From Treponema sp. UBA1798 (GTDB taxonomy: Bacteria; Spirochaetota; Spirochaetia; Treponematales; Treponemataceae), in contig DCFS01000015.1 in NCBI GenBank assembly GCA_002319875.1, positions 2,346 through 29,936 of the forward strand: a stretch of DNA of 27,591 nucleotides, written 5' to 3'. A program made the position numbers and the translations under genes. Each line of letters opens with the position of its first letter. Position 1 is the stretch's first letter. Below are positions 7,017-14,729 of the stretch, one piece after another. The notes under the pieces were generated by a model. The model saw only the letters and a list, made by a program, of their open reading frames with translations, searched no databases and had not been told where the DNA came from.

Positions 7017-7430
7017 ATGATTTCTCTCGATCAAGTTCTTTTATTGGAAAAAAAAGTAGAAAGTGCTGTGCAAAGAATTGCACAGCTGAATACGGAAAAC
7101 GATGCTTTACGCCGGAAATGCGCTGAGCTCACAAATGCGCTTTCTGAAAAAACGGAGCTACTTTCTACTTTCGAATCTGATCAGAGCAGGATCGAGGAAG
7201 GCATACTTAACGCGCTGGACCGGTTGAATTCGGTAGAAAATTCTGTACTGAAGGCAACCGGATCTGTCCACACTGCCCCTTCTGCTGATATTGCTACGGT
7301 AATGGGGAATCGTCCGGTTGAAACCGGGACGGCTTCCGACGTTACCATACAACAGCAGGAGCCTCATATTCCGCCGGAAACGAATCAAAAACCTGCAGCG
7401 GATACAAATGGTCAATTCGATATATTTTAA
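7017..7430 (+). CDS. Coiled-coil protein upstream of zapA (ZapB-like in position and shape)
   Basis: A 137-aa protein with a continuous heptad pattern over about residues 5-80 (LLLEKKVESAVQRIAQL, ENDALRRKCAELTNALSEK). A proline- and glutamine-rich tail follows, with a short hydrophobic end (NGQFDIF). No signal peptide or membrane segment. It starts one base after rplT and is directly followed by zapA. Short coiled-coil proteins beside ZapA often work with it in FtsZ-ring assembly (ZapB in E. coli). That partnership is inferred from the neighbour and the coiled coil, as sequence similarity to ZapB proper is not evident. The C-terminal NGQFDIF could be an interaction tail. Confidence 0.75.
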   Translation: MISLDQVLLLEKKVESAVQRIAQLNTENDALRRKCAELTNALSEKTELLSTFESDQSRIEEGILNALDRLNSVENSVLKATGSVHTAPSADIATVMGNRPVETGTASDVTIQQQEPHIPPETNQKPAADTNGQFDIF

Positions 7431-7447
7431 TACTACCGTGGTATGCT

Positions 7448-7756
7448 ATGGGTACACTGAAAATTGATATACTGGGGACATCTTTTGCCATCAGCGCAAA
7501 TGAAGATGATGCATACCTGAAAAAGCTTCTGAGCTATTATACACGCATTGCTGAGGAAATTGAAAAAAGCAGCAACTTGAAGGATTCTGCACAGATAGCA
7601 ATTCTTTCAGGCATAATGATCTGTGACGAATTATATAAAGAAAAATCAAAAAATATCCAGAATTCAAAATCAAATGCGAATAATGCGGAGCTCGATGCGG
7701 AGGCAGAACGCCTGACTATCGAAATGATAAAAAAAATTGATCAGGCACTTAAGTGA
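7448..7756 (+). CDS. zapA: Cell division protein ZapA
   Basis: ZapA binds and cross-links FtsZ filaments at the division site. The 102-aa protein begins with the family pattern MGTLKIDILGTSFAISANED and YLKKLLSYYTRIAEEI (globular head). It continues with the SAQIAILSGIMICDELYKEK helix and a coiled-coil tail to KKIDQALK. Length fits. The Shine-Dalgarno signal is weak (CCGTGGTA), so translation may depend on the preceding gene. Its stop overlaps the next start (GTGA). Being in one operon with translation genes is unusual and may link division to growth rate. Confidence 0.9.
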   Translation: MGTLKIDILGTSFAISANEDDAYLKKLLSYYTRIAEEIEKSSNLKDSAQIAILSGIMICDELYKEKSKNIQNSKSNANNAELDAEAERLTIEMIKKIDQALK

Positions 7757-8217
7757 GCATCCACGTATGGATAGACGCTGATTCCTGCCCACGTATGGTT
7801 CGTGACTATCTCGTACGATACACTTCCAGACTTCTGATTCCACTTTCTTTAGTTGCCAACAGGGACATACCGTTACCCGGGAAATCTTCCTGTATTTCAA
7901 TGATTATCTGCAATACAATGCCCGATGCAGCAGACGAATATATCATCTCCCATGCAGGACAACAGGATCTTGTTGTTACGAGAGATATTCCCTTCGCGGC
8001 CAGGCTGGTCGCTCTGGACATAACAGTTATAAACGACCGGGGAACGGTCTACTCAAACGAAAATATAAAGGAACGCCTCTCGGAACGGGATTTCAGCTTA
8101 CAGCTTGCCCGGATAGGACTTACAGAAAATTACTCAGCCCCTTCTTACGGTAAGGATCAATTTTCCGCATTTGCAAATTGTTTTGACAGGGAAATACACC
8201 GGCTGCTAAAAAGCTAA
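7753..8217 (+). CDS. YaiI/YqxD family protein (DUF188, PIN-like)
   Basis: A 154-aa protein of the UPF0178/DUF188 family, conserved across bacteria but with no established function; the fold is related to PIN-type nucleases. Visible motifs are WIDADSCPRMVRD (D8, D10), DAADEYI, DLVVTRDIPFAARL and the C-terminal YGKDQFSAFANCFDREI, all at expected spacing. The start is GTG 7753, overlapping the zapA stop in GTGA, which is translational coupling and excludes other starts. It is the last gene of the infC run. Nuclease activity would be a guess, although the aspartates fit a metal site. Confidence 0.9.
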   Translation: MSIHVWIDADSCPRMVRDYLVRYTSRLLIPLSLVANRDIPLPGKSSCISMIICNTMPDAADEYIISHAGQQDLVVTRDIPFAARLVALDITVINDRGTVYSNENIKERLSERDFSLQLARIGLTENYSAPSYGKDQFSAFANCFDREIHRLLKS

Positions 8218-8229
8218 CCGCTGCTGCTC

Positions 8230-8257
8230 ACGATGTTGTTTTAATTCCTGACATCGT
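8230..8257. other. Weak intergenic inverted repeat between convergent genes
   Basis: ACGATGT (8230-8236) and ACATCGT (8251-8257) form a 7-bp stem with a 14-nt loop between the convergent YaiI-family and HD-GYP genes. No T tract follows on either strand, so a terminator role is only possible. The rest of the gap, 8218-8304, shows nothing else. Confidence 0.3.
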
Positions 8258-8304
8258 ACTCAGATGTAATACCTATACGTACAATATCCGGCGTTCTTCG
8301 CTAT

Positions 8305-9549
8305 TTATGTTTCAGGATCATCAGGATAAGCAAGCTGTATGGCACATACACGGTCCTTTACCTGCATAAATGCCATCACTATTTCAGGATCAAAATGCTT
8401 ACCGGAGTTTTCCTGAATCTCAGCAAATGCCTCATCTATATTCCATGCTTCTTTATAACACCGTTTATGACTCAAGGCATCGAAAACATCTGCAACCGCA
8501 ACAATGCGGGCAGCAAGAGGTATTTCATCTCCTTTAAAATGTACCCCAGCCTGCAGAGGTTTCCCGATCTCGCACTTTGAAAAATCAATTTTATCAGGAT
8601 AGCCATTTTCTCCACCGTCCCAGCGCGCATGGTGATACAGAGCAACATCATGTGCCATTCTGTCCAGTTCCGTATCGCCGTCTTCGAACAAGTGGGCTCC
8701 TATAATAGTATGCCCCTGCATTATTAAACGTTCCTCGGGTGTAAAACGCGGAAACTTTTTTTTCAGTATAATATCGGAGATCCCAACTTTTCCTACATCA
8801 TGAAATTTTGCGGCAATTTTAAGATTATCACGGAACTTATGCCACTGATTTTCAGGAATATTATGGTTAAAAGCCCACCGGTCATAAATCTCAATAGCAA
8901 ATTCAGAAACGCGGGAAACATGAGGATACGTTTCCTTAGGATCTCTGAATTCTGCCATGCGCATCATCCGCTTTACCATATTGCTTGTCAGGTAAGCATG
9001 TTCAAGGGCCTGTGTGGCATTCGAAGCAAAATGTGTAATAAACAGTTCCGCATCTTTATCAAACGCAATAACTTTGCCCTTATCATCCTGTGCATTGATT
9101 ATCTGAAGGACTCCCAGAACTTTTCCAGAAGCAATCTTCAAGGGAAGAGTGTATACGGATTTTGTCCGGTATTGAGTTGTTCTGTCTGTTGACTTGTTAA
9201 AAGAGAAAGGAACATCCGGACTGATATTATAGGCATCTTCTATATTAAGAGAGTTCCCGGACAAAGCCACATAACCGGCTATAGAACGTTTATTCACAGG
9301 AAAGCCAAAATAGGTATAAGGAAGTTTTTCGCCAGGTTCCAGCTGTGAAAGATGTGTATCGTTCTGAGCATAACGTATTTTTAAGTTACCGCCGTCAACA
9401 ACATAAATAGATCCGGCATCAGCATGGACGATTGATCTGGCTTCTGTGAGCAGGCGCTCAAGTAACACATCAACATCCTGTATTTCACCAAGCATCTTTT
9501 CCATTTCAATAATACGCTGCAACTTTTCTTCACGGCTTATTTTATTCAT
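8305..9549 (-). CDS. GAF-HD-GYP domain protein, probable cyclic-di-GMP phosphodiesterase
   Basis: HD-GYP proteins hydrolyse cyclic di-GMP with a metal centre and so control motility and surface behaviour. The 414-aa cytosolic protein has a short N-terminal helix, a GAF sensor domain (about residues 20-190: SIVHADAGSIYVVDG, GVLQIINAQDD) and an HD-GYP domain (about 200-400). In the latter, H250-D251 lie in HDVGKVGISD, followed by MQGHTIIGAHLF, HHARWDGGENGYP at 306-318 and ARIVAVADVFDALSHKRCYKEAW. It departs from the usual HHExxDGxGYP pattern: A308 replaces Glu and two extra residues separate DG from GYP, followed by an extended loop. Activity is therefore likely but not assured. ATG 9549 follows AAGGGTG. 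It has its own promoter and is a single-gene unit after the TRAP operon. Confidence 0.9.
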   Translation of the reverse strand: MNKISREEKLQRIIEMEKMLGEIQDVDVLLERLLTEARSIVHADAGSIYVVDGGNLKIRYAQNDTHLSQLEPGEKLPYTYFGFPVNKRSIAGYVALSGNSLNIEDAYNISPDVPFSFNKSTDRTTQYRTKSVYTLPLKIASGKVLGVLQIINAQDDKGKVIAFDKDAELFITHFASNATQALEHAYLTSNMVKRMMRMAEFRDPKETYPHVSRVSEFAIEIYDRWAFNHNIPENQWHKFRDNLKIAAKFHDVGKVGISDIILKKKFPRFTPEERLIMQGHTIIGAHLFEDGDTELDRMAHDVALYHHARWDGGENGYPDKIDFSKCEIGKPLQAGVHFKGDEIPLAARIVAVADVFDALSHKRCYKEAWNIDEAFAEIQENSGKHFDPEIVMAFMQVKDRVCAIQLAYPDDPET

Positions 9550-9583
9550 TCAAACACCCTTACGTAAAGACTGAATTTACCTA

Positions 9584-9618
9584 CTCTGCAATTATAACAT
9601 GCAGAGGAAAAAAAACAA
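9584..9618 (-). promoter_or_regulatory. HD-GYP gene promoter with an inverted repeat around the -10
   Basis: TTGTTT (9618-9613), a 16-bp spacer and an extended -10, TGTTATAAT (TATAAT at 9596-9591), lead to the HD-GYP gene. The inverted repeat CTCTGCA (9584-9590) / TGCAGAG (9600-9606) flanks the -10 symmetrically with a 9-nt spacer, suggesting an operator. No T tract follows it in the direction of transcription, so it is not a terminator. Confidence 0.6.
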
Positions 9619-9630
9619 GAAATACAAGTA

Positions 9631-10491
9631 CTAACCAATACTACCAGTCTTATGTATAAGCGAAAAATACAACGGACCGGCTCCATTTTGCCGGTCCGGC
9701 AAAATATGATATCCATATAAAGTCTTCTCCACGCCAGGAGTCGAAACACCAGAAGCTGAAGCTCCTGTAAAAAAATCTGATTGAACAGCATGAAGAGCTG
9801 GTATCGTACAGGTTTTAAATCCGTCCTCGGCAGAATCAAATTTCCGGAATATACGTGCGATCATTTCATCGTTCTCTTCAGGAACAAGGGCACAAGTGGC
9901 ATACAGAAGATATCCTCCGGGAACAAGCATCCGGTATGCAGAGGACAATAGAGCCCATTGTTCGACAGTAAGCGTTCTGATTCTTCCCGGCGACCATTCA
10001 TCAAGATACTTCCGGTCTGTCAGGACATGGCGTTCAGAAGAACAAGGTGCATCGAGCAAAATACGATCAAAACACGCCGTTTGTCGTGTACACCATTTTG
10101 CACCATCACTACAAGTTACCGTAACACGGCTGCGAACCCCGGGATCAAGACATTCATCGCACACACGTACAAGCCGTTGCTTCCGCTCCCGTGATCTGTC
10201 ATTCGATATAAGGAATGCATCTTGATCCATTCTGGATGCAACAACAAGCGTCTTTCCGCCGGGAGCAGCACAAAGATCAAGGATTCGCTTTGCACCTTTC
10301 AAAGGAAGGGTCAGAGCAGCAAGAACACTGCCGGTATCGAGGAAATACCCTTTCGCTCCACCTGCATTCCATTCCATGTATGCAGGTTCAAGAAGCAGAG
10401 AATCCCGTAACGCTTTCCAGCGTTCACCGAACAAATTTTCGTAATAGGTATCAAATCCGGAAGCTCCGTGTAATTTTTCCTTCTTCGGCAT
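9631..10491 (-). CDS. RsmB/NOP2/Sun-family RNA (cytosine-5)-methyltransferase
   Basis: Transfers a methyl group from S-adenosylmethionine to C5 of a cytosine in rRNA or tRNA. The 286-aa protein has LDLCAAPGGK (residues 71-80, SAM binding), the LLDAPCSSERH motif with C150 and YATCALVPEEN with C200, the two cysteines used by this family for release and catalysis. It lacks the N-terminal NusB-like domain of RsmB and a C-terminal PUA domain, so it resembles the short NSUN4-like type. I start at ATG 10491, which follows AAGG by 6 nt; an in-frame TTG at 10497 lacks spacing for that site. It begins 9 nt after the GH3 stop and is the last gene of the TRAP operon. The exact target nucleotide cannot be read from sequence. 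Confidence 0.92.
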   Translation of the reverse strand: MPKKEKLHGASGFDTYYENLFGERWKALRDSLLLEPAYMEWNAGGAKGYFLDTGSVLAALTLPLKGAKRILDLCAAPGGKTLVVASRMDQDAFLISNDRSRERKQRLVRVCDECLDPGVRSRVTVTCSDGAKWCTRQTACFDRILLDAPCSSERHVLTDRKYLDEWSPGRIRTLTVEQWALLSSAYRMLVPGGYLLYATCALVPEENDEMIARIFRKFDSAEDGFKTCTIPALHAVQSDFFTGASASGVSTPGVEKTLYGYHILPDRQNGAGPLYFSLIHKTGSIG

Positions 10492-10500
10492 AGGCAACCT

Positions 10501-11826
10501 TCAGAAATTTTCCTGATACAAGCGGATACCTTCCTGGCGAGCCTTCGAAAACTGTTTCAAACGCTCTGAAACAGGGGCTGGAATCCGGACATTTATCTGC
10601 CAGTTGCCATTCTTGTCACATGACAGGTCAAGGATTTTCTGCTGAATCTTCCATCGTATGATACGCGCAACAGCTTTTTCAACTGTTGCAGCAAAGACCG
10701 GATCGCTTTTAGATTTTCTGATAATAATATGAGCAATACCAGCAAAACGCTTTTCGGAAAGCATAATACAATCAACGCCAGCCTCTATCGCCATAACAGC
10801 AGCTGTATCAGGCGGGTAACCATTTTTCCGGAGTGCATTCATAAAAATATCATCTGAAAAAACTATGCCGTCAAAATTCATTTGCTTTCTCAAAACATAA
10901 TCAACCCAGTATTTTGAAAGACATGCCGGAATATCAGCATCATGTGCGGATGTTCTGGCATGAGACATAAGCACTCCGACCGGATTTTCCGAAACCAGAA
11001 CTGTAAATGGTTCTATACTATTCTTTTCAAGCTCGTCATCAGACCAGTTTATTTCCGGCAGTCCACTATGAGGATCTGTATTCGTATTACCAGGAAAATG
11101 TTTCAGAACGCTACCTATTCCGCTGTTCTTATAGCCATTTATCGCCGCCCGTCCATATCCAATAACACTCTGTCTGTCACCAAAACTTCTGCCTGCAAGG
11201 AATTCTGCATTCGAATCGGTTCGAATCTCAGCAACAGGCGCCAGATTCAGATGAAAACCAAGTGCCTTCATCTGTTTGCCCTGCAAAAGATACAGGTAAT
11301 ACGCCTTTTCAATATCAAGGCACGCAGCTACCCGTTCACAGGAGGGCAACGGGCCGGTTATTCCCTTCAGCCGGTTTACCGTTCCTCCCTCCTGATCTAC
11401 TGCAAGAAATGGAGGGACAAGTCCATGCCTGTTACTGTATTCTGTAATAGAATCAATAAATATCATTATTTCTTCCGGAGTATCTGCAATATTATATGAA
11501 AAAAAAAGGCAACCCCCGGGAACCATAAAATTTCCCCTTTTCTGCTCACCATATAGTTCGCCTGTACGTTCAACAGGAATAAACTGACGGTTCCCTTCGA
11601 TATTCACCAGAAAAAGTTGAGCAACTTTCTGCTCATAAGGCAATTTGTTAATATAGTCTTGTATTGCAATTTCTTTCTTTCTCTGTACACTTGTAATAAA
11701 CTCCTGCATCTGAACAGCTGATTGGCGTTGCAATTTTTCCCGACGTACAGAGCTTCCTTCGGGCAGCATGGGACAAATCGAATTAAAACAGACAAACAAT
11801 ATACACAGCAGATTTTTTTTCTTCAT
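10501..11826 (-). CDS. Exported glycoside hydrolase family 3 protein (NagZ-like beta-N-acetylhexosaminidase)
   Basis: GH3 enzymes of this type release beta-linked N-acetylglucosamine from peptidoglycan fragments or glycans. The 441-aa product has an N-terminal signal peptide (about residues 1-22) and a TIM-barrel with AVDQEGGTVNRL (144-148 = DQEGG), KHFPG at 242-246, D251 and H253, and FDGIVFSDDIFM, where D325 is the expected nucleophile. The loop after KHFPG reads NTNTDPH, shorter than the usual HG-x-DSH pattern in NagZ, so the Asp-His pair is kept but the loop is trimmed. The ATG overlaps the tatQM stop (ATGA), showing translational coupling with the transporter. Periplasmic or surface location is predicted from the signal sequence. 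Whether its product is the TRAP ligand is unknown. Confidence 0.88.
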   Translation of the reverse strand: MKKKNLLCILFVCFNSICPMLPEGSSVRREKLQRQSAVQMQEFITSVQRKKEIAIQDYINKLPYEQKVAQLFLVNIEGNRQFIPVERTGELYGEQKRGNFMVPGGCLFFSYNIADTPEEIMIFIDSITEYSNRHGLVPPFLAVDQEGGTVNRLKGITGPLPSCERVAACLDIEKAYYLYLLQGKQMKALGFHLNLAPVAEIRTDSNAEFLAGRSFGDRQSVIGYGRAAINGYKNSGIGSVLKHFPGNTNTDPHSGLPEINWSDDELEKNSIEPFTVLVSENPVGVLMSHARTSAHDADIPACLSKYWVDYVLRKQMNFDGIVFSDDIFMNALRKNGYPPDTAAVMAIEAGVDCIMLSEKRFAGIAHIIIRKSKSDPVFAATVEKAVARIIRWKIQQKILDLSCDKNGNWQINVRIPAPVSERLKQFSKARQEGIRLYQENF

Positions 11827-13655
11827 TTGAGCAGTACAGTGGTAAACCAGGGAATATAAGTTACAAGCATGAGAACAGCAAACTGTACCGCTATAAACGG
11901 CAGAATACCTTTCACCACACGACCGACAGGTTTCTTAAATGTATATGATGCAATGAACAAATCCATTCCGACAGGCGGCGTCAGGAATCCTATTGACAGA
12001 TTCATAAGAAAAATTACTCCGGCCTGCACAGGAGATACACCGAAAGAAGCAGCGACCGGCAGCAGCAACGGAGAAACAATCAATATTGCAGAATAAATAT
12101 CCATCAGACAGCCAACGACAAGCAGCAGAATATTCATCAGGATCAGAAATATATATTTATTCGTAACATAGTATGTAATAAAATCTGTCAGCGTACCAGG
12201 AATATCAGCATCAAGAATAAAATACGAAAGTCCCGCGGCTGCACCGAGAATAAAAAGCACGCCGCCTGAAACAGGTATACTGTCTCCTATAACTTTCCAG
12301 GTTGTTTCGAATGTAAAATCACGTCTGATGAATGCAGCGAGGCAGACCGTATACAGAACGGCAAACGAAGCAGTTTCAAAAAGGTTGAATGTTCCGGAAA
12401 AATATCCGGCGCAGATAAAAACAGGCAGCAATAATTCCCATATACAGTCTTTCACAGCTTTGCCGATTTTCTGCAATGAAAAAGCCGGGCGCTGTTTCTG
12501 CCGGTCAAAAATGATCCCGGTAGCAATCATAGCAAAAGACATAAGGCACCCCGGAATAATCGCACCAACAAACAGACTTATCACGTCAACAGAAAAATAG
12601 TTTGTCGTTGCATACATAATTATTGCAACACTCGGTGGAAATAACAGTCCCAGAGCTCCACATGCAGTAATAAGCGATTCAGCACGATCCTGCGTATATC
12701 CTGATCCGGCAAGAATAATAGATAACAAAGAACCAAGTGCAAGAATAGTAACTCCTGATACCCCGGTAAACGTTGTAAAAAAAACCATAACGAATACAGT
12801 TGCAACAACAGTTCCGCCCCGAAACCAGCCGAACATAGCTTTAAAAAGTTCTACAAACCGTCTGCTGGCGCTGCCATGGGCAAGAATGTATCCAGCTATC
12901 GTAAATAGAGGTATGGCAGCAACACTCTTGTCCGTCAGGATACGGTATGTCTCAAGTGGTATTACGTCAACATATCCACCTGCCTGTGAGAAAGCAATAT
13001 AGGTAACGGCACTTATAACCACAAATAACGGCATACCGGTAAAAGCCAGCAAAACCATAAAAATAATCAAAGGGAAAATAAAACGAATTGAAAGATTAAG
13101 CCAGACGGTATTCAGAGACTCCAGCACAGGAATATGCTGTATGCCCCTTATGTAGTACATAATGCCTGTTATAGGTCCCAAAGAAACAAATAAACCGATC
13201 AGAATACCGGAAATTATGGCTGCAGGATGTTCCTTTGTACGTACAATAAGCATCAGAATAAAGAAATAACATAGTGGCAAAAATATGTAAAAAAATTTAA
13301 GAGGTATTCCCCATACAAAACTGGGAAGCTGATCAGGATTTACCGCCTGGCATAATGAATCCAAAAAAAGAGCTGTAATGACTGCTGAAACGCCACAACT
13401 GTTCAGAGCTGCAAAAACCGCATGGACTTTCGGCGAAACTTTATCCGAAACAGATGCCAGATTTAAATGCCGGTTATCACGCCAGGTAATCAGTCCCGCA
13501 AAACATGAAAAAAGGAATACAAGATTTACAAGAACAGCGTCAGACTCGGGAACCTGAATGTGCAGACCGTCCTGCAGTATTTTAAATGCAAGAGGCAATA
13601 CTGCAAGAATCATAACAAGCAGTACAGCTGCGCTGTTTTCTATTTTTTTTAACAA
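11823..13655 (-). CDS. tatQM: TRAP transporter fused small and large membrane subunits (DctQ-DctM type)
   Basis: TRAP transporters use an ion gradient to import a ligand delivered by a periplasmic binding protein. The 610-aa protein has an N-terminal DctQ-like part of four membrane helices (about residues 1-150) joined to a DctM part of about twelve (about 170-610). The DctM part shows AGYILAHG, TGVSGVTILALGSLL, ACGALGLLFPPSVAIIMYA and NLSIGFLTPPVGMDLFIAS. The start is TTG 13655, immediately after the tatP stop, with GAGG 7 nt upstream. T. pallidum has the same fused form in its TatT-TatP-TatQM system. Inner-membrane location. The ligand is not known. Confidence 0.93.
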   Translation of the reverse strand: MLKKIENSAAVLLVMILAVLPLAFKILQDGLHIQVPESDAVLVNLVFLFSCFAGLITWRDNRHLNLASVSDKVSPKVHAVFAALNSCGVSAVITALFLDSLCQAVNPDQLPSFVWGIPLKFFYIFLPLCYFFILMLIVRTKEHPAAIISGILIGLFVSLGPITGIMYYIRGIQHIPVLESLNTVWLNLSIRFIFPLIIFMVLLAFTGMPLFVVISAVTYIAFSQAGGYVDVIPLETYRILTDKSVAAIPLFTIAGYILAHGSASRRFVELFKAMFGWFRGGTVVATVFVMVFFTTFTGVSGVTILALGSLLSIILAGSGYTQDRAESLITACGALGLLFPPSVAIIMYATTNYFSVDVISLFVGAIIPGCLMSFAMIATGIIFDRQKQRPAFSLQKIGKAVKDCIWELLLPVFICAGYFSGTFNLFETASFAVLYTVCLAAFIRRDFTFETTWKVIGDSIPVSGGVLFILGAAAGLSYFILDADIPGTLTDFITYYVTNKYIFLILMNILLLVVGCLMDIYSAILIVSPLLLPVAASFGVSPVQAGVIFLMNLSIGFLTPPVGMDLFIASYTFKKPVGRVVKGILPFIAVQFAVLMLVTYIPWFTTVLLK

Positions 13656-14690
13656 TCAGTTACCTCTGTTTTTATTCAGGAACATTATTATTTTATCATA
13701 TAATTCTTTATTGACAACAGGATTACGCGCTTCATACATTTTAACAGAATCGTTTCTGAACGATCTTTCATAAACGCTGTATTCAGACGAAGTCAGTGTT
13801 GTAAGCGTACAGCCTGCTTCCTGGCAACGCTTCAGATATTCAGCGTCATCTTTTATCTGATTTGTATTGAATTTAACTTCAGCCTCTTTCACTGCAGCAA
13901 TCAGAGCGGGCTTGTAGGTTTCAGGTACAGCAGACCATGTCTCCTTTGAAAGAACAAAAGCTGCCATAACCGGACACAGCGGGACATTCAGAATATATGG
14001 CAGATTCTTATAGTACTGCGCTGCAAACGCATACATCGGAAGCGTATACAGGCCTTCGATTCCGCCTGGCGTTTTCATACTCTGAAGGAGCTTATCTTCA
14101 GGAACATCGAGCGTAAGGAAACCGGCAGCCTTGAATGCATTGGTAAGCGCTGGCGAAGTCAGACTGCCCACGCTGAGCCGCTGGCTTTTCAGTGCCTCCG
14201 GGGTCTGCGCAGGTTTTTTTGTATAAAAATAAGCCCAGCCGACACTGAACCAGCCAAGAACGACATATCCTTTATCAAGTATCGGTTTCTGCATCTCTTC
14301 TGAAAATTCTTTCAGCACAAGATTTACTTCGTTCTGGTTTCTGAACATGAATGGTACACAAAGCGTAAGGATATTTGATTCAGGAGCAAGTTCGGAAATG
14401 CCTATGCTGGTAAAAACTGCCCCATTAATCGGTGGAACCTGTCCCGGACGAACAGAGTTCAGCTTTTGTATCACGCCATCTTCTCCTCCCATAGCAACAG
14501 TCCCCATGAACTTGAGTGCTATATCCCCGTTACTTATCTTAAGCCATTTTTGTGCAATTACGTGCTGCTCATCATCCCAGCTTGAACTGCCGGGTACGAC
14601 CGTTGCCACCTTAATGCGCATCTTCTGCGCAAAAATCGGACAGAAACAGCAAAGAACCACTACAACCGCAAAAATTTTCCGCAATTTCAT
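13656..14690 (-). CDS. tatP: TRAP transporter periplasmic solute-binding protein (DctP/TatP type)
   Basis: DctP-family protein that captures the ligand in the periplasm and passes it to the QM subunits. The 344-aa product has a signal peptide (MKLRKIFAVVVVLCCFCPIF, cut near FAQ) and a two-lobed binding fold with IKVATVVPGSSSWDDEQ, LNSVRPGQ, LCVPFMFRNQNEVN and GYVVLGWFSVGWAYFYTKKP. The frame is open to an ATG at 14729, but ATG 14690 follows AAGGAG and begins the signal peptide, so it is the start. It lies between tatT and the fused membrane subunit, the same order as in T. pallidum tatT-tatP-tatQM. The usual DctP substrate arginine is not obvious to me; TatP-type proteins are thought to take non-standard, possibly hydrophobic ligands. 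Confidence 0.92.
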   Translation of the reverse strand: MKLRKIFAVVVVLCCFCPIFAQKMRIKVATVVPGSSSWDDEQHVIAQKWLKISNGDIALKFMGTVAMGGEDGVIQKLNSVRPGQVPPINGAVFTSIGISELAPESNILTLCVPFMFRNQNEVNLVLKEFSEEMQKPILDKGYVVLGWFSVGWAYFYTKKPAQTPEALKSQRLSVGSLTSPALTNAFKAAGFLTLDVPEDKLLQSMKTPGGIEGLYTLPMYAFAAQYYKNLPYILNVPLCPVMAAFVLSKETWSAVPETYKPALIAAVKEAEVKFNTNQIKDDAEYLKRCQEAGCTLTTLTSSEYSVYERSFRNDSVKMYEARNPVVNKELYDKIIMFLNKNRGN

Positions 14691-14729
14691 AAAAAACTCC
14701 TTATAAATAACAAAAACAGGAAAATGCAT

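Noticed and set aside
8230..8257. Inverted repeat as a terminator
   Set aside because: Stem of 7 bp with a 14-nt loop and no T tract on either strand; kept only as a weak feature.
14691..14729. N-terminal extension of the TRAP binding protein from ATG 14729
   Set aside because: The AAGGAG site lies inside the extension and serves ATG 14690, which starts the signal peptide.
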